From contig OX387609.1 of NCBI GenBank assembly GCA_947568835.1, positions 1,182,001-1,246,000 on the forward strand: 64,000 bases of DNA, in the 5' to 3' direction. The notes under the pieces are model-generated. The model saw only the letters and a list, made by a program, of their open reading frames with translations. It was not told the origin of the DNA and searched no databases. The stretch comes from Protonemura montana. Its lineage: Eukaryota; Arthropoda; Insecta; Plecoptera; Nemouridae. Made by a program: the position numbers and the translations under genes. Below, one piece after another: positions 27,401-39,400 of the stretch. Position 1 is the stretch's first letter. Every line of letters starts with the position of its first letter.

Positions 27401-30400
27401 CAAGGGTGACCATTATACACATGACCAGTTCTGTTCGGGAGAGAGGTTGGAGGGATGAAAGTTAAGCAACACTGCGCTGAGTCAGGTATTGGATGGGTGA
27501 CCATCATACACATGACCAGTTCTGTTCGGGAGAGAGGTTGGAGGGATGAAAGTTAAGCAACACTGTGCTGGGTCAGGTATTGGATGGATAACCATCATAC
27601 ACATGACCAGTTCTGTTCGGGAGAGAGGTTGGAGGGATGAAAGTTAAGCAACACTGTGCTGGGTCAGGTATTGGATGGGTGACCATCATACACATGACCA
27701 GTTCTGTTCGGGTGAGAGGTTGGAGGGATGAAAGTTAGTACAGCAACTTCACTCGCCTTGCTTATCAACCTCTCGACAGCATGGATTTGTGAAGGAATCC
27801 TGTTGTTCGCGTTGTACCGTCCTTCGGACAGCGGTCACCTTGGTCTTCGACAGGAGTAGGCTACGTGCCGGCACCGGGTTTTCCCTCCTCCCTTCTAGGC
27901 TAGGTTAAGTTCATCATCATCCACTCATTCACAGACGCCATTAGACCAGTGCCACATGGCTCGTTGACAAAACAATGCGTCTTTAAACACAATGATCAAT
28001 TGTGTACGCGATATTTATGTGAATTGTTTGTTCCCCTCCAATACATTGGCTTCCTGGAAACGTCAGACGCTTGCCAACGCGGCAACTTAAAATGTCGCGA
28101 GCTTCGATTTCAGCCAATCGCAACGTAGCGACGTTGCCAAATGTAATGTCGCCGATCAGAAACATCGAAAGTGAACTTCACAAAATGTCGGCGCTTGTTT
28201 TCTTGTGATATTGGATCGTACATTTTTTCTTTGCCATGAACGTCGGTCGCTTGGGTTTTTTTTTTTAAAAGTTCAGCCTGATTTTGTTTTGCTTGTTTTT
28301 GGAGAAGGTCAGCGCAAAATGAGCTGACGTAGAATGGTGTAAGTGGTCGTCGACCCAACGATAACCTGATCGGCAATTGGGAGGTCCCGGGTTCGTATCC
28401 CGGTCTAGCTCCCCTTCCATCATTCACTTGCTGGTTTCAGCTTCCAAGTGGAAAAAACCAGAAAAACTAGAAACCTTGCATCTTATATTTGGCCCTCTTT
28501 AAAACAATCTTTTAACGCTGAATCTATTAACAACTGACATATTACCATCTTGGCTCAGATCCAAAGAGCAGAGTTATGCTTTACCCTAAAGTTGAAATAT
28601 AATCAGCCAATCACAGACGTTGTTTCCTGATATTCAAGGTTTGTTACCAGAGTGATAACAACGTTATCTAAAATTGTTTGCAAATTAAGCGAAGCATTCT
28701 TACGGCCAACTAAAATATCGAATAATTACAGACCAACGCAAAGATGAACGGAAATTACCTGACTAGTTTTTTCTTTAAATGTTGGTATTTTTGTTTCGGT
28801 TAGAGTTATAAAGTTTACTGGATCTAATGAGCTGATAAACAAAGCTTCCTGGATCAATTCTTTAACCAAAACAAGGTTAAAAAGCGGCAAATCGCCTATG
28901 ACTTAATTACCTCACCTCGACCATGTTTTATGAAATTGGCAACACTGCGCCGAACCTTACCTGCGGGTAGTCCCCGAACTTGGTCTGGTAGTCGAACACG
29001 TATAGGTACGAGTTCCTGCGTGCGGCCGAGTGTAGGTCGGCGGTGTGTACGATGGGGGCGACCACCTGAGCATCGCTCAACGCCTCCAGGGTTTCATCCC
29101 GTATGTTGATTGGGTGCTGCACGGGGCGCTCCCAGTCGGTGTACTCGTTGACGATCGTAGCGAGGATCTCGGACAGATGATACCTTCGAGGAAAGAATGT
29201 TGAGGTTAGGTTAGAATATCCTTCTTGTAAATATGGGGCGGATTTCTGCCTAAAATAGCTGTTTTAGAAGAAATCTGATTTAAATTTGCAAACGCTTGCA
29301 ATGCGCGGGGTATTTTATTATTATCAACACTATAACCGTCTCAAAAATTGATGGCCAAACGCGGACTCGAACCCCGATCTCCACCTGTCGCGGGTGTTGC
29401 TCTAACCAATTGAGCTACTTGGACACTGGCTTTTTGAGAGGTTTTTAGTGAATTTGATGAGAATGACGGATCTCCAAGGAGTAGAACCAAGAGGCTGTGA
29501 ATACTCACAGTCACTCTGATTCCAGTGACGCCAGTGTCCAAGTAGCTCAATTGGTTAGAGCAACACTTGATTTTATCTGAGTTAAATTGCAAATGTTTGT
29601 AATATATTTTATTTTTATATTTTACAATGAACACTTCTACCATCAATTTTTGAGACGGTAGTAATTTTCATAATATGAAAGAAAAGTCTCCTGAACGCAA
29701 CCCGCAGAGCAAACGTGGCTCCTACACCTCGTGCCCCTGAACGCAACCCGCAAAGCAAACCCGACTCCTCCACCTCGTGCCCCTGAACGCAACCCGCAAA
29801 GCAAACCCGGCTCCTCCACCTCGTGCCCCTGAACGCAACCCGCACAGCAAACGCGGCTCGTGCATTAAAATCTCCTAAACGCAACCCGCATAGCAAACCA
29901 AAGTTACGACTCATCTGGCATTTGGTTCTTTTGAAAACAAATGAAGCGCCCCGATTTCTTCTCTCCTCCCTTCTAGGCTAGGTCACCCTTTAGCTCCTGA
30001 ATCTATGAACAAACCTGTAAGTGTTCCTGACAAAGGTTCTGAGAATCTTCGACCTTCTGTCCGCCTCGATCCCGTACTGAACGTCATCCCCAGTGAACAA
30101 ACCTGTAAGTGTTCCTGACAAAGGTTCTGAGAATCTTCGACCTTCTGTCCGCCTCGATCCCGTACTGAACGTCATCCCCAGTGAACAAACCTGTAAGTGT
30201 TCCTGACAAAGGTTCTGAGAATCTTCGACCTTCTGTCCGCCTCGATCCCGTACTGAACGTCATCCCCAGTGAACAAACCTGTAAGTGTTCCTGACAAAGG
30301 TTCTGAGAATCTTCGACCTTCTGTCCGCCTCGATCCCGTACTGAACGTCATCCCCAGTGAACAAACCTGTAAGTGTTCCTGACAAAGGTTCTGAGAATCT

Positions 30401-33400
30401 TCGACCTTCTGTCCGCCTCGATCCCGTACTGAACGTCATCCCCAGTGAACAAACCTGTAAGTGTTCCTGACAAAGGTTCTGAGAATCTTCGACCTTCTGT
30501 CCGCCTCGATCCCGTACTGAACGTCATCCCCAGTGAACAAACCTGTAAGTGTTCCTGACAAAGGTTCTGAGAATCTTCGACCTTCTGTCCGCCTCGATCC
30601 CGTACTGAACGTCATCCCCAGTGAACAAACCTGTAAGTGTTCCTGACAAAGGTTCTGAGAATCTTCGACCTTCTGTCCGCCTCGATCCCGTACTGAACGT
30701 CATCCCCAGTGAACAAACCTGTAAGTGTTCCTGACAAAGGTTCTGAGAATCTTCGACCTTCTGTCCGCCTCGATCCCGTACTGAACGTCATCGCCAGTGA
30801 ACAAACCTGTAAGTGTTCCTGACAAAGGTTCTGAGAATCTTCGACCTTCTGTCCGCCTCGATCCCGTACTGAACGTCATCCCCAGTGAACAAACCTGTAA
30901 GTGTTCCTGACAAAGGTTCTGAGAATCTTCGACCTTCTGTCCGCCTCGATCCCGTACTGAACGTCATCCCCAGTGAACAAACCTGTAAGTGTTCCTGACA
31001 AAGGTTCTGAGAATCTTCGACCTTCTGTCCGCCTCGATCCCGTACTGAACGTCATCCCCAGTGAACAAACCTGTAAGTGTTCCTGACAAAGGTTCTGAGA
31101 ATCTTCGACCTTCTGTCCGCCTCGATCCCGTACTGAACGTCATCCCCAGTGAACAAACCTGTAAGTGTTCCTGACAAAGGTTCTGAGAATCTTCGACCTT
31201 CTGTCCGCCTCGATCCCGTACTGAACGTCATCGCCAGTGAACAAACCTGTAAGTGTTCCTGACAAAGGTTCTGAGAATCTTCGACCTTCTGTCCGCCTCG
31301 ATCCCGTACTGAACGTCATCCCCAGTAAAAGCAAAGTAGGACTCAGCCTTGACGACGCCGAGGAGAAGATCGTAGCGGGACAAGCGTGAGATGACGTTCT
31401 TCCGGAGGAGGACGTTGAGAGGACTCGGTCGATGGCTCGGTGGTACCGGCCGAAGAGGTTCACTGCTCCCAAACCTCTCGCTGGAAGGAAGGAGAAGATC
31501 GCCTGGTTAGATCGCCATGGTAACAATCTCTGAAAAGCTGCAAATACCGTCTTTCAATAGGGAAATCTCTTGAAATCTCTCTCTCATGAAATCTCTCTCA
31601 ATCTCCAGACATAATTTTTTATAATCCAATTTTGAATAAAATATCTCTGTTTAAAATGTTTGCGTTTGAATCTCGTACGGAAAACGAGGGTCGCCATTTT
31701 TTATGACGTACCTTTAGTGAAATCTGACGTCAAACATCGTCAAGAAACAGAAGCGAACGCAAAGGAGACAACAAAATGACGTCAGAACAGAATTTCTGAC
31801 GTCACAGCCCGTTTTCATCCCGCCACGAGAATTCATATTTTAGCCATTCTTAAAACAAATATAAATAGAAAAGTTATGATCGGATTATAAAAAGAAAAAA
31901 TACGTCAGATTTTATATTAAACGCGTATTTGAAGACAATGATAATAATTAAATAATAATCTTAAGGAGATTTCCCTGTTGGCCGTTTTTTATCTTTGTAC
32001 GTGCAAACCTCTTATGTGGATTCCGCCTCTGGAAACGACGCTTTAACACGACAATAAAATGCACTTACTTCTGGTTGTTCTGCGGCGGGTCGTCGATGTC
32101 GATGACCACGCCATCTATGGACGGTCCGAAGGGACTACTGAAGTCAGGGTTGAGTATTGGCGTGCTAAGCAGCATCTCTAGCGGTCGATCTCGAAGACAT
32201 TTGAGCAGGTGGGGCGTGGGCAAGTCGGGTGAACAGTTGGCGTTGCGTGCGACGGCTTGCGCATAGTGTGCCGGATTCTCTACCAGAGCCCACGGACTCA
32301 ATGCCGAGCCGCTCATGAGGATCGCACGGTGGAACAGCAAACCTGAAAGTAGCGACGAATGTTATATGACTTTTAGAATTGAGCCTGTTTTTCAGTAGAT
32401 TTTGCACTGAAATAATCATCAAATACACTAAAATCGTCTCAAAAAGCCAGTGTCCAAGTAGCTTAATTGGTTAGAGTAACACCCGCGACAGTTGAAGATC
32501 GGGGTCCAAGTAGCTTAATTGGTTAGAGCAACACCCGCGACAGATGGAGATCGGGGTCCAAGTAGCTTAATTGGTTAGAGCAACACCCGCGACAGATGGA
32601 GATCGGGGTTCGAGTAGCTTAATTGGTTAGAGTAACACCCGCGACAGGTGGAGATCGGGGTCCAAGTAGCTCAATTGGTTAGAGCAAAACCCGTGACAGG
32701 TGGAGATCGGGGTCCAAGTAGTTCAATTGGTTAGAGCAACACCCGTGACAGGTGGAGATCGGGGTTTAAGTCCCCGTTATAGTATTCATAATAGCAAAAG
32801 TTTCCAAAATGGTTATTGTTCGTGCTAATTGAAGTTGTCTTCACTGAATAATTAAACAAATGTGTGATTACGAGTTTGAAAAATAAAACCAGATCTAAAC
32901 TAGGGTAGGTACCTATATTAACGCATTAGGAAAGATCTCAAAGTCGTTTGACTTTCCAAGTCTTATGGGATTTATAGAGCTGTAGTGAATAGCTGATACT
33001 TCAATTCACATTTATTAGCTTTTTTACAATAATAGTAATTTTAGTTGAGTGACATGAGACTTGTTTTAAAGTGAAACAATGCCACGATATTTTAGTAACG
33101 CAGCAATAAACGGAATAAATCGGTGTACGCAGCGGTGAAACGCCACAACAAGGGGCGACAAAATAACCGAAATCATTTGCCAAATTGTCCGCAATCACGT
33201 AACACCGAACCGAATTCCGTCCACGAATCCCGTCTGCGCACTTTTCTTTCACTTTTCCCGAATAATCCAGAGCGACGGTCCGATTGAATATACGCACATC
33301 GAACCATTGTGTGTCCACGAAGAAGAAAAAGAAAACGCTGATCTTTCCCACAGATTTCCAGTGACTTCGGCTCTGACATCTCAAGTCTAAAAATTAGTTC

Positions 33401-36400
33401 GCATCCATTTAATGCAACCTTCCTCAACCCTTGCAAAGTCACGCACAATTGAAAAGAAAAGAAAATGCTATCTTTTCAATTTTCCGCTTTTCACGGCCTG
33501 AACAATTCAACGGTCGAGATCGAGAATAGAGGGCGCAATGACTCGATTTCTAAATCCATTCAGAGCATGTCTCTTTAGGGGAAGCGTTGGTGTTCTGTAC
33601 CTGCCTCCGCCATCTCTAGGTCCTGCCATTGCCTGATGTCAGTTGCCTATAATGTAAGCCTAGACTGTGCTTAGCTCTTTTGTCTTGCCTTGACAGGTGG
33701 TCTAAGACCCTCGTCATGCGAGGCCGATGCTCTCGCGGGGTCCTACCTTCGAACCGCTAGCCGGTGAAGTGGAAAGAGAAATTTCGTGGTTTAGGTGAGA
33801 GATTTTTTAACATAATTGGAGATTATAAAAAGTTTTTTGAGGTTTTTTTTAGGTTAGTGCTAGCTATTTTCTAGTAATTTGTAGCAAGATGAAAAAGCAA
33901 TTAATTTTCTAAATGGGTTCCGAAAGCTTAATGAAGGGAAAATTATTTTATAATAGTTTTTTTTAATAGACGAACGATTTTTAAGAAACATTTTCTTAAT
34001 TTCAAAGAAAGTGTTCGCTATTGAAGTGGATTTCCAGATAAGTGTTAAATCGTGAAATGGAATTACAACTGGTAGGCATTTAAACGTGATGGGTGAACGG
34101 GCCGAAACGTGCAATATTTGTGGAAATAAAGATTGACATGAATTCCATGCAGCCGTCAAGTCATGAAGTAATGAAGTCATGAAGTCATGAAGTTGTCACG
34201 TTGACATTTATCCCCTAACATGCTCTAGACCAACTATTTGACGGACCTGACACCTCGTAAGGAAAGAACCAACAACCAGCTCACCTCACACTCGACGCTT
34301 CTTGCCAACAAAATCAATAAATCAAACGGTTTACCTCCAAGAAATATTTACCAAACATAAACAACGTCTCGCTTGTGATCTAATATCTAAAGTCTATGTT
34401 ATGGTCTTTTTATATAAAGACCATGAACATTTCAGCGCATGAAACTCCAAGCTTAAAGCTGAATTCGAATAATCTTGGTTTCTGCACTTAGTTGTTTCTA
34501 GCAAAATGTAAATCGGGACAGCCATGGAAATGACATTTGCGGATTTAAAAATTTTCTACCAGATACAATTTTGGGCTTGGGGCTAATTGATAACTGGCCA
34601 CAAATAGACAACAACGTTCAACACTAAGCACTTTTTTTTTAAAAAAATAGTGCCAATTATCTAAGAGAGACAACAAAATCCCACTTTCGTGATATTCACC
34701 CATATGGTCGGTCTTAAGTCTATTTGGTCTATAAGACTTTATAATAAAGTCTTATGGTCTTGAGTTGGACTTGCCATCGGGAACTGCACTAGAGGTCATC
34801 AGGAAGTTGACGCAAGCCGCGCCCGTGCCGTGCCCCGCCAAGGTTACGTTGGTGGGGTCTCCGCCGAAGACAGCGATGTTCTCCTGAAGCCAGTGCAGGG
34901 CAGCGATCTGATCCATCAGTCCGTAGTTGGCGGGGGACCGCAGTTGAGGGTCGGTGTTCGCGTTCAGGAATCCTGTAGATATTTAGATACATATATTAAA
35001 CACAGAAATTAATGCCTGGTTGAAGATGAGGATGATCATGAACCTAATCATGTCGTATCAGGAGCATATCTTTAAACTCCTGGAGAAATGATTGAACATT
35101 TTACATCAGCTTTGAAGGGAAACAAAGGTAGAACCCAACTAAACAGACTCCCTTATCTTCACCTTTACATGAATTACGGTGACCAGAGATGGTGTTTTTT
35201 TTTTTTAACTTGGCTATACATCATTTCTGCTTTGCTCCCCCATCCTGGTCTCAGTTGCTTTAGCTTAGGAAAGGCCAGGATAAGATGAGTAAGGTGAGGG
35301 TTGGTTGTGTTTGGTCAGGTTAAGGTAAGGTAAGGGTTGGTTATGTTTGGTTAGGTTAAGGTAAGGTAAGGGTTGGTAGTGTTTGGTTAGGTTAAGGTAA
35401 GGTAAGGGTTGGTTGTGTTTGGTCAGGTTAAGGTAAGGTAAGGGTTGGTAGTGTTTGGTTAGGTTAAGGTAAGGTAAGGGTTGGTTGTGTTTGGTCAGGT
35501 TACGGTAAGGTAAGGGTTGGTAGTGTTTGGTCAGGTTAAGGTATGGTAAGGGTTGGTTATGTTTGGTCAGGTTAAGGTAAGGTAAGGGTTGGTTATGTTT
35601 GGTCAGGTTAAGGTAAGGTAAGGGTTGGTAGTGTTTGGTCAGGTTAAGGTAAGGTAAGGGTTGGTAGTGTTTGGTTAGGTTAAGGTATGGTAAGGGTTGG
35701 TAGTGTTTGGTCAGGTTACGGTAAGGTAAGGGTTGGTTATGTTTGGTCAGTTCAGTTTTGCAGCTAGCGCCAAATCAATAACAGGGAAATGATCCAGGCT
35801 CTTTTGAAGTGAACCGAAGCAAAGTAAAACAATTAACCATCTTAGCATCAAACTACTCCGTCATTTCATAGCGAAACTTGTTAATTAGAAGTATTTAACA
35901 AGTTGAAACATTCTTTATTGAGAAGCAGTAAAGTTGTTGGGCAAAATTCAGTTCCTCCCAACAGTAAAACACGGTGCACTCGATGTCATCATTTGTCTGT
36001 TTATCTCGGAAAAGAGCACCACGACAACGACGCGTGCGGTTGTTTTGAAAACGCGATCATAACGTGTCATTAATTTCCGGTCTTGCGCGATAAGTTGGAA
36101 TGCAATGCCAAGAAGTCGTTGCCAACCTGACAGACTGGCGCTCGCATAAAAGAAAAAACCCCAGCGCCATCTTTCCTCGAGCAGATGTTTTATTTATTGC
36201 ATTTCTTCTGCGGGGATTTTCAGTTTTAAACTTTTCTCCTGCCTAATGGCACGGAAACACGTAGCAAGGCTTTGGAAACCGGAAGTTGGCCAGTTTCCTA
36301 GTTTCCTGGCGGTGTTAATAAATAACGTAGCGCCCGTCTCCCAGACAACGCTACGCACTTTCAGACCCCCCCCCCCCCCCTCCATCCCTTATTTCTGCAA

Positions 36401-39400
36401 CCACCTCATCAACCCCCCACCAGCCCCCCACCCCCCCCCCCCTTCCTAAGTTGCAATGCTCTCTCTTTGTACGCTGCTTGTTTTCACTAAAAAAAAACAA
36501 ATTTAAGCTTTGGTGAATTCATCTTTTTAAGAAGCCTAAAACGCCCTTTTTATTGCTCCCCACGAAATGACCGAGGCGATATTTTGCAAAACATTTTTTA
36601 TATCTGTTTTTAAAGTTTTTGACGTGACTACGTCTTATAGCGCATTATATAGGGAGGCATGTACGGATTTGCTCTACAAAATAGCGCATGTGTAACAACC
36701 CCTACAGCCCACAGGAAGCTAAGTATAGAGTGCGACTTATTATCATTCAATAGTTCAGACAATTCTCTAAAAGTACTTTTTTAATTTTCGATAAAATAAA
36801 TATTGGAGGCGTGAGAGGAGGCGGCGTTTTTAGCACTCGTCATTAGACTAATGCAAAATAAAATATATATATCGCAAGATGGCACTTCCATCCCAATCTG
36901 TAAAATCCTTCAGCTTGTAAATTAGATATGAAAACACAACCCAAATAAAGAGAGATGTAAAACTTGCATGTGAAGTTTGGTCAGTACTGTAGTTGACCTA
37001 CGTGGCTACGCGGTAGTTGAACGTAGTCAAGCTTTAATATCGGCCGTATCAACAAGATACAGCTACACCCGGTTTTTTGAAAATACGAAACTGCTATTGG
37101 TTTTACATCTGAAGGAGATTAAACGACCGTTTTTTCAGTGGCACGTTAATTAACAGTCCGTTAATTTGTCCGCTTGGCAAGAGCCAATCAGAAGCGGTTT
37201 ATTTGTGTTAACGGCCTGTTAATAGTTTAATGCGCTACTGAAGAACCCGTCGTTAAGAACAAGTTTAACAACGTTGAGTTATCTCCATGGTTACAGCAAA
37301 CTGGACGTTTATGTTTAAATCTTCACTTTTAATCTTTTACTCTCAACTTCTTTTTAAGCTGGACGTTGTAGAACATATATTTATATATGCTTTTAACAGT
37401 TTATACTCAGTAGTCTTTTATTCTTAGCATACAAGCAATTACAATGTTAGTAATTACAGGAAGATGCAAAGCTCTAATATTTGATGTCCCTATCCCAGTG
37501 CCCAGTGCCCAGTGCCCAGTCCCCAGTGCCCAGTGCCCAGTCCCCAGTGCCCAGTCCCCAGTGCCCAGTTCCCAGTGCCCAGTGCCCAGTGCCCAGTCCC
37601 CAGTGCCCAGTCCCCAGTCCCCAGTGCCCAGTGCCCAGTGCCTAGTGCCTAGTGCCCAGTGCCCAGTGCCCAGTGCCCAGTGCCCAGTGCCCAGTGCCCA
37701 GTGCCCAGTGCCCAGTGCCCAGTCCCCAGTCCCCAGTCCCCAGTGCCTAGTGCCCAGTCCCCAGTGCCCAGTCCCCAGTCCCCAGTCCATAGTCCCCAGT
37801 GCCCAGTGCCCAGTGCCCAGTGCCCAGTGCCCAGTGCCCAGTGCCCAGTGCCCAGTGCCCAGTGCCCAGTGCCTAGTGCCCAGTGCCTAGTGCCCAGTCC
37901 CCAGTCCCCAGTCCCCAGTCCCCAGTCCCCAGTCCCCAGTGCCCAGTGTCCAGTGCCCAGTGCCCAGTGCCCAGAGCCCAGTGCCCAGTGCCCAGTGCCC
38001 AGTGCCCAGTCCCCAGTCCCCAGTCCCCAGTCCCCAGTCCCCAGTCCCCAGTGCCCAGTGCCCAGTGTCTGCAAAATGTACTCGGTGTATACCTGCTTAC
38101 AAGAATGTACAATTTTAAAAGAAAATGTCGCCTTCTTCGCTCGAGTCTCGGCACCAGATTATCACAAGACTTTAAATAAAATTACTCTGCGTTTTAACCG
38201 CTGTTAGTTGCGGATTAAAAAACTTGGAAGAAAAGTTCGGCCGGGTTTTTTTTAAGTACTCTCAACTTTGAGAAAAGCTCTATTTTGTGGGCAGAAAAGA
38301 AAAGCGGACGAAAAAAAAAGCGTCAGCATTCGATGAGTTATTTTTTGTAACTACTTGGCTTACTGGGCTTACGTTTCGATAACCGTTTGAAAATTCAATC
38401 GGGCGTTAAGTTTGAAAATGGCTACCGGTGATTGACAGTTGTCTCGTTGATAACTGTTAACGCTCTGTTAAATATTCGCAGATAAATTGATTAAGTCCAC
38501 AGGTAGTTAACGGGAAGATGTATTCTATCGTTAAGTTGCGTTGAACTTGACAACCCGTTTAACGAGACATTGGATCGATATGTTTTAAGTTTTAGACGGT
38601 GGAGATAATATTATAGCCCAAGCGGCTGAAAGATTTCAAATGAGTTAGGAAAAGATGTATTTAAAAACTGGATTTTTTTCTTGCCAAGTAAAACAACTAA
38701 TTCCCTTTTGTTTTTCGTGTCAAACCCAAATTCTTAAAACAGTGTTTGTTTTTGTGTTTTTTTCAATTAAGCCCTACTTTTGATAAAACGTACACACGGT
38801 CCTGTTGAAACTAAATTTGTTAACAACTTATAACGTAGCAACTTTCTGAAATTTTGACACAAACTCGTGTTCTGCACTCAAATAAATCTACATTTACATA
38901 AAGTCCTACAATTTAAACTGCAACAAACATTTGAGTTGCTTTCTCTGATCATTTTTCTATATCATCTTTATCAGCTAAATATTTCTTATTAATAAATAAA
39001 TATTTTAATAAATATTTCTTGTTACAAATTTGCTATTTTGTGTAATTGAACATCGGTCTTATGGAGAGCATTAAAAACGCCAACCCCTCTAACGCCACCA
39101 ATATTTAGTTTATCGAAAATAAAAAAAGTACCTTTAGAGAATTATCTGAACTATTGAATGATAATAAATCGCATTCTGTCCTTTGTTTCCTGTAGGCTGT
39201 AGGGATTGTTACCCATTTGCTATTTTGTAGAGCAAATCCGTACATGCCTCCCTATATAATGCGCTTTAAGACGTAGTCACGTCAACAAATGGAATACACC
39301 CCAAAGCAATATGTGTTCTTGTAATTTTCTGAAAAAATGATTCAAGTTAATTGTCTTAATTCCATTAGCATTCAGGCAAGTGGACAAATAAAAGCCAAGA

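Noticed and set aside
34789..34992. Minus-strand frame starting [12 protein letters not shown], resembling the YLNIY motif of neuroligin
   Set aside because: It is out of frame with exon 34775-34972, whose other frame gives the conserved neuroligin sequence. The resemblance is chance and the start lies in the intron.
37407..38207. Long open frames of VPSAQCP / GTGHWAL repeats on both strands
   Set aside because: They are the direct result of a 7-bp tandem repeat lacking stops. All frames and both strands are open, so there is no coding signal.
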